A stretch of 38,363 nucleotides of DNA from Armatimonadota bacterium (lineage in GTDB: Bacteria > Armatimonadota > UBA5829 > DTJY01): contig JAGONM010000035.1 in the NCBI GenBank assembly GCA_017993055.1, positions 1 through 38,363 on the forward strand, given 5' to 3'. The notes below the pieces were generated by a model. That model was not told where the DNA came from. It worked only from the letters and a program-made list of their open reading frames with translations, and ran no database searches. A program made the position numbers and the translations under genes. This document shows, piece after piece, positions 21,870 through 29,903 of this stretch. How positions within the stretch are numbered: position 1 is the stretch's first letter; each line of letters starts with the position of its first letter.

Positions 21870-23900
21870 TTGAGACGATTCTGGCTGATAACCATTGCGA
21901 CGATGCTGGTCTGCGGTACGGTAACGGCCGCCCCAGCGAACTACACCTATGTTGATCTCGTCAACCGGTTGACCGACCTCGAGGGTCTGGCGGTCCTTCC
22001 CCTGAAGGGCGAAACGTGCGCCCAGCTCTCCAGCTACGACCGCGCGAGCCGATACGACGAGGCGACCGGCAAGTACGTCGGCTGGGATGCGAACGGCGAC
22101 TGGGGCGGGGCTGCGGCCGTCGAGGGTGAGAACATCGTCGCCGGCGAGATCAAGGGTCCCGGTTGCATCTGGCGCATCTGGTCGGCGCGCGCCGAGCAGG
22201 GACATGTCAAGATCTACCTCGACGGGTCGTCTACGCCCGCGGTTGACCTCCCATTCATCGGCTACTTCGACGGCACGAACGAGCCGTTCGTCTTCCCGTC
22301 GCTTGTCCACAAGCTGGCGATGGGCTACAACAACTACACGCCGATCCCGTTCCAGAAGTCGTGCCGCATCGTGCTGGAGAAGGGGTGGGGCGCCTACTAC
22401 CATTTCGTGTACTCCACCTTCCCCGAGAAGACAAAGGTGCCGACTTTCAGCCGCGAGCTGTCGGTCGAAGAACGCGCCGCTCTGGCAAGGGCAGACCGCT
22501 TCCTGCGCGTGAAGCTCGGCACTGACCCGGCTGGACGGCGCAACGATGAGATCGTCGAGACGAGGCGCATCTCGCTGGCTCCGGGGCAGAAGACGACCGT
22601 CGCCGACATAACCGGCAAGCGCGCGATCACCGGCCTCCGGGTCAAGGTTGATCCCTCCCTGCTGAGAGGCGAGGCCGACGCTCTGCGCGACGTCTCGCTC
22701 TCGATCAACTGGGACGGAGAGAAGACGCCGAGCGTCTGGTCGCCCCTTGGTGATTTCTTCGGCACCGGCCCGGGGTACAACAAGTACAAGTCGCTACCGC
22801 TCGGTCAGACCGACGATGGGATGTATTGCTACTGGTACATGCCGTTCGCCGAGAAGGCCGTCGTGCAGCTCTCGAACGAGGGCAGAGCCGGTTTCGTCGG
22901 CGAGATCAGCATCACTCACGCGCCGGTCAGGAAGGCGATCAACTCGCTCGGACGATTCCACGCGAAGTGGCACCGCGACGCCTTCCTGCCGACCGAACCC
23001 GAGCGGTGGATTGACTGGCCGATACTGAAGACCGAGGGCGCGGGGCGTTTCCTCGGCGTGGCGCTCGAGGTGTGGAACCCGCGCGGAAGCTGGTGGGGCG
23101 AGGGCGACGAGAAGTTCTTCGTGGACGGCGAGAAGTTTCCCTCGACCATCGGCACGGGCTCGGAGGACTACTTCGGGTACGCCTGGTGCTTCCCGGAGCT
23201 GTTCCAGAATGCATACCACAACCAGACGCGAGTAACGGACAACGTCGGGCACGTCGCCGTCAACCGATGGCACATCACGGACAACGTTCCGTTCCAGAAG
23301 TCCTTTGAGGGCTGCATTGAGAAGTACTATCTGAACGACCGGCCGACGCTCTACGCCTGCACGGCCTACTGGTATACGAGCGCGGACGGCACGGATCCTT
23401 ACCGGGCCGTACCGCTCAAGGAACGGCGCTTCTACGTCGAACCCAGGGTAGCCAAGAAGCCGGGAGTGATCGAGGGCGAGGATCTGAAGATCGCGGCTCG
23501 GACCGGCGGAGGCGCGGCGCGGCAGGACCTGGCCCCGTTCATCGGTGGAAGCTGGAGCGGGAACGCGCATCTCTGGTGGACCAATGCTAAGCCGGGCGAC
23601 AAGCTCGATCTCGAGGTGCCCGTGAAGAAGTCCGGCAAGTACGAATTGATCTTGGCGATGACCAAGGCCGCCGACTACGGCATAGTCCAGTTCTGCCTCG
23701 ACGGCCGGAAGATCGCTGACCCGTTCGACCTCTACAATGACGGCGTGATCCCGACCGGCGAGAAGTCACTCGGCAAGATGGAACTCTCGGAGGGCACGCA
23801 CAAGCTCACCGTCGAGATCGTCGGCGCGAACGACAAGGCGGTCAAGGCCTACATGTTCGGCCTCGACTACGTGAAGCTGTCCGCAGCGAAAGGCAAGTGA
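21870..23900 (+). CDS. Secreted glycoside hydrolase family 172 (DUF2961) protein with C-terminal binding domain
   Basis: A 676-residue protein starting at TTG (21870), supported by GGGAGG 7 nt upstream and by the signal peptide that follows at once (residues 1-21, WLITIATMLVCGTVTAAP). Residues about 27-400 match DUF2961/GH172: GGAAAVEGENIVAGEIKGPGCIWRIW, LPFIGYFDG and the GTGSEDYFGYAWCFP segment. Characterised members are alpha-D-fructofuranosidases, difructose-anhydride synthases and arabinan-degrading enzymes. Residues about 525-676 form a second beta-rich domain like a carbohydrate-binding module (SGNAHLWWTNAKPGDKLDLEVP). The next gene starts 1 bp after its stop, so it heads an operon. Confidence 0.87.
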   Translation: MRRFWLITIATMLVCGTVTAAPANYTYVDLVNRLTDLEGLAVLPLKGETCAQLSSYDRASRYDEATGKYVGWDANGDWGGAAAVEGENIVAGEIKGPGCIWRIWSARAEQGHVKIYLDGSSTPAVDLPFIGYFDGTNEPFVFPSLVHKLAMGYNNYTPIPFQKSCRIVLEKGWGAYYHFVYSTFPEKTKVPTFSRELSVEERAALARADRFLRVKLGTDPAGRRNDEIVETRRISLAPGQKTTVADITGKRAITGLRVKVDPSLLRGEADALRDVSLSINWDGEKTPSVWSPLGDFFGTGPGYNKYKSLPLGQTDDGMYCYWYMPFAEKAVVQLSNEGRAGFVGEISITHAPVRKAINSLGRFHAKWHRDAFLPTEPERWIDWPILKTEGAGRFLGVALEVWNPRGSWWGEGDEKFFVDGEKFPSTIGTGSEDYFGYAWCFPELFQNAYHNQTRVTDNVGHVAVNRWHITDNVPFQKSFEGCIEKYYLNDRPTLYACTAYWYTSADGTDPYRAVPLKERRFYVEPRVAKKPGVIEGEDLKIAARTGGGAARQDLAPFIGGSWSGNAHLWWTNAKPGDKLDLEVPVKKSGKYELILAMTKAADYGIVQFCLDGRKIADPFDLYNDGVIPTGEKSLGKMELSEGTHKLTVEIVGANDKAVKAYMFGLDYVKLSAAKGK

Positions 23901-23901
23901 G

Positions 23902-24987
23902 ATGCAGTATCGCGACCTGGGTAAGACCGGGCTGAAGGTCTCCGCGCTTGGGCTTGGGTGCATGCGGTTCCCGGAGGACAAGCCCGAGGTGGCGGAGGAG
24001 ATCGTGGACTCCGCGATCGCCGCTGGGATCAACTACTTCGAGACCACACGCGGGTACATCAACGGCAGGTGCCAGCACCTCACCGCGCTCGGCCTCAAAG
24101 GTCGCAGCCGCGGGCTGATCGTCTCCGGCAAAGCGGGCGTCAAGGCCGATACCGCCGCCGACAGCTACCGGGCGGAGATCGACCTGCAGATGAGCATCCT
24201 CGGCGTGGACTACCTCGAGTTCTGGCAGGTCGGCTGGTTCTCTCTCGAGAAGCTCCCACTTCTCACAAAGAGAGACGGTCCCCTGGAGGCCCTCGACAAA
24301 GCTCGGAGCGAGGGTATCATCGGCCACGTCGGGTTCACCGGGCACGACAAGCCTGAGAACTTCACCAAGCTGATCGAGACCGGCCTGTTCGACAGCCTCA
24401 CGGTCGTCTACAACATGCTCGATCGGCAGTACGCCGATACCATCAGGCGCGCCGGCGAGCTGGGCGTGGGCGTGATCGCCATGTGCCCCGTGGGCGGCGG
24501 GACGCTCGCGAGCCCGGCGCCGCAGATCCAGCAGCTCATACCCGGCGGTGCGAAGACGACGGCCGCCGCCGCGCTCCAGTTCGTTCTCGCCAATCCCGAA
24601 GTGAGCTGTGCATGCTCCGGGATGAACACGATGGATATGCTTCGGGAGAACCTCGAGACGGTGAACTCCTTCAGCGGATACGGCCCGGACGACTTTGCCC
24701 GGATGGAGGCGATCCTGGACGAGTTCTCCGCGCTCGGAAAGGAGTTTTGTACTGCGTGCAGGTACTGCATGGACTGCCCGCACGGAGTAGATATTCCCGG
24801 CAACTTCAGCCTCTACAATACCGCGAATATCTACGGCCTCACGGACTACGCGCGGTCGCAGTACGCGGCGATGGAGGCAGGCAAACGCGCCGACGCTTGT
24901 ATCCGATGCGGGGAATGCGAGCCAAAGTGCCCCAACAAACTCCCGATCATGGACCAGCTTGCCGAGGCGGCCGAGCTGCTCTCCTGA
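23902..24987 (+). CDS. Aldo/keto reductase-fold protein with C-terminal 4Fe-4S clusters, catalytic residues altered
   Basis: A 361-residue protein: an aldo/keto reductase barrel (residues 1-270) followed by a ferredoxin-like tail with CTACRYCMDCP and CIRCGECEPKCP, enough cysteines for two [4Fe-4S] clusters. Compared with the usual Asp-Tyr-Lys-His tetrad it has Glu47 where Asp is expected (YFETTRGY), keeps Tyr52 and Lys77 (SGKAG), and has Gly111 in FWQVGW where the catalytic His normally sits. The second reductase in this cluster has all four residues. So this one may do different chemistry or be only an electron-transfer relative. Starts 1 bp after the GH172 stop, suggesting coupled translation. 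Confidence 0.9.
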   Translation: MQYRDLGKTGLKVSALGLGCMRFPEDKPEVAEEIVDSAIAAGINYFETTRGYINGRCQHLTALGLKGRSRGLIVSGKAGVKADTAADSYRAEIDLQMSILGVDYLEFWQVGWFSLEKLPLLTKRDGPLEALDKARSEGIIGHVGFTGHDKPENFTKLIETGLFDSLTVVYNMLDRQYADTIRRAGELGVGVIAMCPVGGGTLASPAPQIQQLIPGGAKTTAAAALQFVLANPEVSCACSGMNTMDMLRENLETVNSFSGYGPDDFARMEAILDEFSALGKEFCTACRYCMDCPHGVDIPGNFSLYNTANIYGLTDYARSQYAAMEAGKRADACIRCGECEPKCPNKLPIMDQLAEAAELLS

Positions 24988-25000
24988 TACTGGATACTCT

Positions 25001-25363
25001 ATGGCCAAGCGCATCCTGTTCATGGACGACAGCTCGATCCGTGCAGCGGCGTTCCTCCGGGCGCACCCGGGGGCCGTCTGGGTCGAGACGGCCGCGGAGT
25101 GCGTCAAGCTTCTCGCCGAACCGTGGGGCGAGGTGCATCTCGACTATGACCTCGGATGGACGTCGCAGAGCGGTTCCGGGGTCGAGGAGTCGGGGATGGG
25201 CGTCGTCAAGTGGATTGCGGAGAACAAGCCCGAGCATCTGCGGCAGACGGCATTCACCGTTCATTCGATGAGCCGGCACGCCGCCCGGCTGATGGTGGAG
25301 AAGCTGAAGACGGCGGGTTACTATGCTCATTATCGCCCCTTCGAACATGCTTCGGGGGACTAG
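25001..25363 (+). CDS. Cyclic-phosphate-processing receiver-like (cREC) domain protein
   Basis: A 120-residue single-domain protein. The ATG at 25001 is preferred because the strand RILFMDD follows at once and it lies 13 bp after the previous stop. It has the cREC layout: FMDDSSIRAAAF (Asp9-Asp10), WVETAAECVKLL, VHLDYDLGW (the acidic strand), a GMGVVKWIAEN helix, FTVHSMSRHAARLM and a closing YYAHYRPF strand. Unlike phospho-acceptor receivers, the His in VHS and the double acidic motif are thought to serve a nucleotide- or cyclic-phosphate-related role predicted from comparative genomics, not shown by experiment. It sits between two aldo/keto reductases in a probable operon. Confidence 0.78.
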   Translation: MAKRILFMDDSSIRAAAFLRAHPGAVWVETAAECVKLLAEPWGEVHLDYDLGWTSQSGSGVEESGMGVVKWIAENKPEHLRQTAFTVHSMSRHAARLMVEKLKTAGYYAHYRPFEHASGD

Positions 25364-25390
25364 CCTCCATGTAACGATGACGCTCAGTTC

Positions 25391-25426
25391 AAGCAGGAGC
25401 ACGAGTACGATTAGGAGTCGGATATG
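25391..25426 (+). repeat. Degenerate hexanucleotide repeat running into the start codon
   Basis: Six in-phase 6-bp units (AAGCAG, GAGCAC, GAGTAC, GATTAG, GAGTCG, GATATG); the last contains the ATG at 25424, and TAGGAG across units 4-5 forms the ribosome binding site of the next gene. Confidence 0.6.
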
Positions 25427-26425
25427 CAATACGTCAGGCTGGGGAATGCGGGGATCGAGGTATCGCGCCTCTCGTTGGGGTGCATGGACTTTCCGCTGAG
25501 GCTCGGTGAAGCCGAGGCGTCTAAGCTGGTTGCCAGGGCGATCGAGATGGGAGTCAACCTGCTCGACACCGCCGACACGTACGACAAGGGCGCTAGCGAG
25601 GAGATACTCGGCAAGATCCTGAGGGGCAAGCGCGACCGGATCATCCTGGCCACCAAGTTCTGGGCGGTGATGCACGACCGCCCGAACGGCGGCGGGTGCT
25701 CGCGCGTCCACATCATGCAGGCGGTTGAGGACAGCCTCCGACGCCTGCAGACCGACTACATTGACCTGTACCAGCTTCACCACCCCGATCCGAACACGCC
25801 GGTCGAGGAGGTCCTCTCGACTATGGACACCCTCGTGAAGCAGGGGAAGATTCGCTACATCGGCGTCTCGAACCATTACGCCTGGCAGATGGCGCATATG
25901 CTCGGGGTCAGCGCGCTGCACAACTGGGATCCGCTCGTCTCGATCCAGTGCCGGTACAACATCCTCGACCGCGTGATCGAGAACGAGACGGTCCCGTTCT
26001 GCGAGCGGTTCAACATTGCCACGCTGATCTACGGGCCGCTCGGCGGCGGGATTCTGGCGGGCAAGATTCGCAAGGGCGAGGCGTTCGAGGAAGGGTCGCG
26101 CCTCCAGCGGCTCACAGGCTATCAGAAGAAGCTGACCGACGACGCCTGGGTCGCGCTCGACGAACTGCGGGCGATCGCGGAGAAGAACAACATCGGACTC
26201 AATCAGCTTTCGTATCTGTGGCTTCTTTCCAAGCCGGCGGTTACGACTATTCTAATGGGCGGGAGCAAGCCCGAGCACTTCGAGCCGCTCTACGGCCTGG
26301 GGGACTTACAGGCGGACCCGGACGACCTTGCGCGGATAGACGAACTCACCGAGGCATGGCGGTATATGCCGTTCCACAACCAGCGCATGACACACGGAGC
26401 CCCGCTCGCGCCGAACTGGTGGTAG
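25424..26425 (+). CDS. Aldo/keto reductase
   Basis: A 333-residue NADP(H)-dependent oxidoreductase of the aldo/keto reductase superfamily. All catalytic residues are visible: Asp48 (LLDTAD), Tyr53, Lys78 (ATKFW) and His119 (LYQLHHPD). The cofactor-end motifs GVSNHYAWQ and the C-terminal YLWLLSKPAVTTILMGGSKPEH are typical of YhdN/KCAB-like members. It probably reduces or oxidises a sugar or aldehyde. It follows the cREC gene by 60 bp and shares MQYxxLG as its start with the Fe-S reductase upstream, hinting at old duplication. TAGGAG lies 6 nt before the ATG. Confidence 0.93.
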   Translation: MQYVRLGNAGIEVSRLSLGCMDFPLRLGEAEASKLVARAIEMGVNLLDTADTYDKGASEEILGKILRGKRDRIILATKFWAVMHDRPNGGGCSRVHIMQAVEDSLRRLQTDYIDLYQLHHPDPNTPVEEVLSTMDTLVKQGKIRYIGVSNHYAWQMAHMLGVSALHNWDPLVSIQCRYNILDRVIENETVPFCERFNIATLIYGPLGGGILAGKIRKGEAFEEGSRLQRLTGYQKKLTDDAWVALDELRAIAEKNNIGLNQLSYLWLLSKPAVTTILMGGSKPEHFEPLYGLGDLQADPDDLARIDELTEAWRYMPFHNQRMTHGAPLAPNWW

Positions 26426-26434
26426 ACGCAAATA

Positions 26435-26458
26435 GGGCGGGAGTGCAAACTCCCGCCC
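26435..26458. terminator. Hairpin between convergent genes, possible bidirectional terminator
   Basis: A perfect 10-bp stem GGGCGGGAGT / ACTCCCGCCC around a GCAA tetraloop lies between the stop of the aldo/keto reductase (26425) and the stop of purA (26505). T-runs on either side are poor, so termination efficiency is uncertain. Confidence 0.55.
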
Positions 26459-26504
26459 CAGCTTACTCCCAGCCGTCTCATGAGTCTCGTCGGTTACGTG
26501 CCTT

Positions 26505-27776
26505 CTACCGAACTATCGTCTGACTTCGCTCCGGGCCGACGCTGATGTACTCGACCGGCACTCCGACCAGCTTCTCGACGTGCTTCACGTAAGCCTGCGC
26601 GTTCGCCGGGAGGTCTTCGAACCGCCGCACGTCGGAGATCTCCTCCTGCCAGCCGGGCACCTCATCGTAGACCGGCACGCACTCGCCGATCGAGTCCCAG
26701 TCGCCGGGGAGGTTTGCCGTCTCGATTCCGTCGCACCTGTATGCCTTGCAGATCTTCAGCGTCTCCAGGCCGCCGAGAACGTCCAGCAGCGTCAGCGACA
26801 GGCTGGTCATGCCGTTAACCATCGCCGAGAACCTGATGGCGACGGTGTCGAGCCAGCCGCAGCGTCTCGGTCGGCCCGTGGTCGTTCCGTACTCGTGTCC
26901 GCGCTCGCGGATGTAGTCGCCCGTCTCGTCGAGCAGTTCGGTGGGGCAGACTCCCGCTCCCACCCGCGTCGTATATGCCTTCGCCACGCCGATGATCCGC
27001 TCGATCGCCCTCGGGCCGACGCCCGTGCCGATGCACGCACCGCCGGCGACCGGATGCGACGACGTGACGAACGGGTAGGTGCCGTAGTCAATGTCGAGCA
27101 GCGTTCCCTGCGCGCCCTCGAACATCAGCTTCTTGCCCTGCGCGAGAGCGTCGGCCACCAGGAAGTTCGTGTCGGCCACGAAAGGCTTCAGGCGTTCGGC
27201 GCAGGCGGAGTATTCCTCAAGGATCGCGTCCGTCGAGAGCGGCTGATCGCCGTATACCTTCTCGATAAGCGCGTTCTTGAACTTCATATTCTCGGCCAGG
27301 CGGGTCTTGAACCGTTTCGGGTCGATCAGCTCACCCATGCGGATGCCGATGCGCGACGCTTTGTCGGCGTATGCCGGGCCTATTCCCCTCGCGGTAGTGC
27401 CGATCGCCTTGCCGCCCTTCTGCTTCTCTTCCAGGATATCCTGCACCGGGTGGTACGGCATGATAATGTGCGCGTTCCGGCTGATCCGCAGGTTGTCCAC
27501 CACGATCCCTCGGCCGATCAGTCCGTCGAGTTCGCCGACGCACACCTTGGGGTCTATGACCACGCCGTCGGCCACTACGGGGGTGACACCGGGGTACAGG
27601 ATCGCCGACGGGATCAGATGGAACTTGTAGGTCTCCGAACCGACCATCACTGTGTGGCCGGCATTGTTCCCGCCGTTGTAGCGAACGACCACATCCGCCT
27701 CTCCGGCGAGGTAGTCAACGATCTTACCCTTTGCCTCGTCGCCCCACTGGGCGCCTACGACCACGGTGTTTGCCAT
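26505..27776 (-). CDS. purA: Adenylosuccinate synthase PurA
   Basis: A 423-residue enzyme that joins IMP and aspartate with GTP to form adenylosuccinate, the first step from IMP to AMP, in the cytoplasm. The P-loop-like start VVVGAQWGDEAKGKIVDYL carries Asp13-type catalytic Asp, and NNAGHTVM the catalytic His. GIGPAYADK, GAQGTLLDIDYGTYPFVTSS and the end TRVGAGVCPTEL-like loop are all conserved. The start at 27776 is preferred over a 12-codon upstream extension because MANTVV aligns with the family and AAGGA lies 9 nt upstream. A strong promoter and a leader hairpin precede it. Confidence 0.97.
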   Translation of the reverse strand: MANTVVVGAQWGDEAKGKIVDYLAGEADVVVRYNGGNNAGHTVMVGSETYKFHLIPSAILYPGVTPVVADGVVIDPKVCVGELDGLIGRGIVVDNLRISRNAHIIMPYHPVQDILEEKQKGGKAIGTTARGIGPAYADKASRIGIRMGELIDPKRFKTRLAENMKFKNALIEKVYGDQPLSTDAILEEYSACAERLKPFVADTNFLVADALAQGKKLMFEGAQGTLLDIDYGTYPFVTSSHPVAGGACIGTGVGPRAIERIIGVAKAYTTRVGAGVCPTELLDETGDYIRERGHEYGTTTGRPRRCGWLDTVAIRFSAMVNGMTSLSLTLLDVLGGLETLKICKAYRCDGIETANLPGDWDSIGECVPVYDEVPGWQEEISDVRRFEDLPANAQAYVKHVEKLVGVPVEYISVGPERSQTIVR

Positions 27777-27811
27777 GAGCGCACGTCCTTCCAACCGTTC
27801 ATAAACGCGCA

Positions 27812-27840
27812 AAGTGGATAGCGTGCAAAGCTATCCACTT
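27812..27840 (-). promoter_or_regulatory. Hairpin in the purA leader
   Basis: A perfect 10-bp stem (AAGTGGATAG / CTATCCACTT) with a 9-nt loop lies between the purA promoter and start, flanked by direct copies of AAACGCGC. No T-run follows directly on the minus strand. Could modulate translation or RNA stability. Confidence 0.5.
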
Positions 27841-27862
27841 CGGCTTGCCTCAAAACGCGCTG

Positions 27863-27891
27863 AGTATACCAGTATCCCCCAGGCCTGTCAA
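27863..27891 (-). promoter_or_regulatory. Sigma70-type promoter of purA
   Basis: Minus strand consensus TTGACA (27886-27891), 17-bp spacer, TATACT (27863-27868); predicted leader about 80 nt. Confidence 0.85.
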
Positions 27892-27923
27892 GGAAACGAC
27901 ACGGTGGGTTACTCGGCCGGCAT

Positions 27924-28484
27924 TCAGGGCTTTGTCGCGGGTGATGGGTTGACTGCCGGCGGAGGGCCGGACGGCCTGCCGGAGGGCGGTGTCGGCTGCC
28001 GGACGTCCACCTTGCCGTCCTTCAGGATGTTCAGAACCGTCGGCGGCTTGCCCTTTTCGAAGACGTGCTCGCGGCAGGTCAGCACCACCGTGCTGCCCGG
28101 CGCGGTCGGTGACGGCCGAGTGTACTGATAGGGACGGGCGACGCCGGATCGCTTGCCCGTCGGGCAATCGAACACCGCCTGATTCCTGGTATACGTCGGG
28201 CAAAGATCCCTCAGCGCGGGTGGATACTGCCCATTGTGGTCAGCAGCGTACTTCACCAGCAGCTGATTGATCTGTGCCATCTGGGCCGAGCATCGTCCAA
28301 CGTCCTGCGAGCCCTGAAACACCCCGCGCAGGGCCGGGTTCTTCATAACCGTGCTGTATGTCCAGAACCCGAATCCGATACAGATCAACACTACTACCAG
28401 GCAGCCGATCCCGCCGACCTTGAGGCAGGTGGGTACGCCGCTCTTCTTCTGAGGCGGCCCTCCGGGGTACTCGTTCGTAGACAT
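27924..28484 (-). CDS. Membrane-anchored pseudopilin-like protein of unknown function
   Basis: About 186 residues from the ATG at 28484 (AGGAGG 10 nt upstream). A proline-rich basic cytoplasmic start leads to one membrane segment (residues about 23-43, VGGIGCLVVVLICIGFGFW). The outside part has CSAQMAQINQLLVKYAADHNGQYPPALRDLCP...FDCPTG, which resembles the helix and small domain of type II secretion pseudopilins such as GspG-like proteins, but the prepilin cleavage motif at the start is missing. Four cysteines outside the membrane may form disulfides. The C-terminal 30 residues are proline-rich. It has its own promoter and is not linked to secretion genes here. Confidence 0.72.
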   Translation of the reverse strand: MSTNEYPGGPPQKKSGVPTCLKVGGIGCLVVVLICIGFGFWTYSTVMKNPALRGVFQGSQDVGRCSAQMAQINQLLVKYAADHNGQYPPALRDLCPTYTRNQAVFDCPTGKRSGVARPYQYTRPSPTAPGSTVVLTCREHVFEKGKPPTVLNILKDGKVDVRQPTPPSGRPSGPPPAVNPSPATKP

Positions 28485-28523
28485 GATGGATGAACCTCCT
28501 GAGTCTGGATGAGGAGCGTCTTC

Positions 28524-28552
28524 ATGATAGCCCGCCCGACTCCGCCCGTCAA
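28524..28552 (-). promoter_or_regulatory. Sigma70-type promoter of the pseudopilin-like gene
   Basis: Minus strand TTGACG (28547-28552), 17-bp spacer, TATCAT (28524-28529), 40 bp from the ATG. Confidence 0.7.
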
Positions 28553-28580
28553 CCATACAGACGCGCGGCGAGCTGAAAAG

Positions 28581-28610
28581 TTGCTACGCCCCCGCACGCT
28601 CTGATATAAT
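28581..28610 (+). promoter_or_regulatory. Promoter of hisD, placing transcription start at or next to the ATG
   Basis: TTGCTA (28581-28586), 18-bp spacer, perfect TATAAT (28605-28610). Only six bases separate the -10 from the hisD ATG (28617), so the mRNA would be leaderless or nearly so. Confidence 0.75.
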
Positions 28611-28616
28611 CGGCCT

Positions 28617-29903
28617 ATGCGAACGCTCTATACCGAGACTTGCAGCCCGGACGAGATCGCCGCCATCCTCGACAAGCCGCTCCTCCAGGAGAATCCCGCG
28701 GTCGAGAGCGCCGTCCGAGGCATCCTCGCGGACGTTCGGCAGAGGGGTGACGAGGCTGTACTCGAGTACACGCGCAGGTTTGACTGGCCGGACGCCGACT
28801 CGGTCGAAGTACCGCGCGAGGAACTTGAACAAGGCCACGCGCAGGTTTCCGAGTCGCTCCTCTCAGCGATCCGGGTATCCAAAGCGAATATCGAGCGTTT
28901 CCATAGGAAGCAACTCAGGGAGTCATGGTTCGACGAGAGTCAGCCGGGCAAGCTGCTCGGGCAAGTCATCCGCCCTATCGAGCGGGTCGGCGCGTTGGTA
29001 CCCGGGTTCCTCGCGCCGCTCCCGAGTTCGCTGCTGATGACCGTCGTCCCGGCGAAGGTCGCGGGCGTCGAGGAAGTCTTCGTGTGCACCCCGCCGAGGA
29101 AGGACGGCTCGATTCATCCGGCGACCGCCGCCGCCGCGATCGAGGCGGGTGCTGATAGAGTTTTCAGGATAGGCGGCGCTCAGGCGGTGGCCACACTGGC
29201 GTACGGGACGGCGACCGTTCCTCGCGTGGACAAGATCGTCGGGCCGGGGAACGTCTACGTCACGATGGCCAAGCGGTTCGTCTACGGGCAGGTCGGCATC
29301 GAGATGCTCGCCGGCCCGAGCGAGGTGCTGGTGCTTGCCGACGAGACCGCCGATCCGCGCCACGTCGCCGCCGACATGCTCAGTCAGGCGGAGCACGACC
29401 CGGATGCGCGCGCACTGCTTGTGACGCCTTCGCAGAAGCTTGCTGACGCCGTCAACGCCGAGATCGAGAGGCAGCTCGATGCTCTTACGCGGAACGAGAT
29501 CGCCCGCAAGTGTCTTGACGACAACGGCGCGATTATCATCGTGTCAGATATGGACGAGGCGGTTGGGATCGCCAATCGGGTCGCCCCCGAGCACCTGGAG
29601 GTCTCGGTCGCCGATCCGCTGGCACTTCTTCCGAGGCTGAAGAACGCGGGTGCGATACTCTTGGGCGACAACTCGACGGAGCCGATCGGGGATTATATCG
29701 CCGGCCCGAGCCACGTGCTTCCGACGAGTGGCACGGCGCGGTTCTCGTCCCCGCTGAACGTGGACGACTTCCTGAAGAAGTCGAGCGTCGTGATGTACTC
29801 GAAGGAGGCGCTCCTTGCCGACGCCGCCGCGACGATCGAGCTCGCGGAGACCGAGGGCCTCGACGCTCACGCGAATGCGGTTAGAGTGAGGCTCGACCAT
29901 TAG
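28617..29903 (+). CDS. hisD: Histidinol dehydrogenase HisD
   Basis: A 428-residue zinc enzyme that oxidises histidinol to histidine in two NAD-dependent steps. Family hallmarks: RVGALVPG, the VxxVDKIVGPGNVYVTMAKR motif, AGPSEVLVLAD, SQAEHDPDA (zinc and substrate-binding Gln/His) and the catalytic APEHLE. The segment after RVGALVPG reads FLAPLPSSLLM where the family usually has GTAPYPSTVLM, a modest divergence. No Shine-Dalgarno precedes the ATG and the -10 element lies 6 bp upstream, so translation is probably leaderless. It opens the local his group hisD-hisB-hisH. Confidence 0.96.
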   Translation: MRTLYTETCSPDEIAAILDKPLLQENPAVESAVRGILADVRQRGDEAVLEYTRRFDWPDADSVEVPREELEQGHAQVSESLLSAIRVSKANIERFHRKQLRESWFDESQPGKLLGQVIRPIERVGALVPGFLAPLPSSLLMTVVPAKVAGVEEVFVCTPPRKDGSIHPATAAAAIEAGADRVFRIGGAQAVATLAYGTATVPRVDKIVGPGNVYVTMAKRFVYGQVGIEMLAGPSEVLVLADETADPRHVAADMLSQAEHDPDARALLVTPSQKLADAVNAEIERQLDALTRNEIARKCLDDNGAIIIVSDMDEAVGIANRVAPEHLEVSVADPLALLPRLKNAGAILLGDNSTEPIGDYIAGPSHVLPTSGTARFSSPLNVDDFLKKSSVVMYSKEALLADAAATIELAETEGLDAHANAVRVRLDH

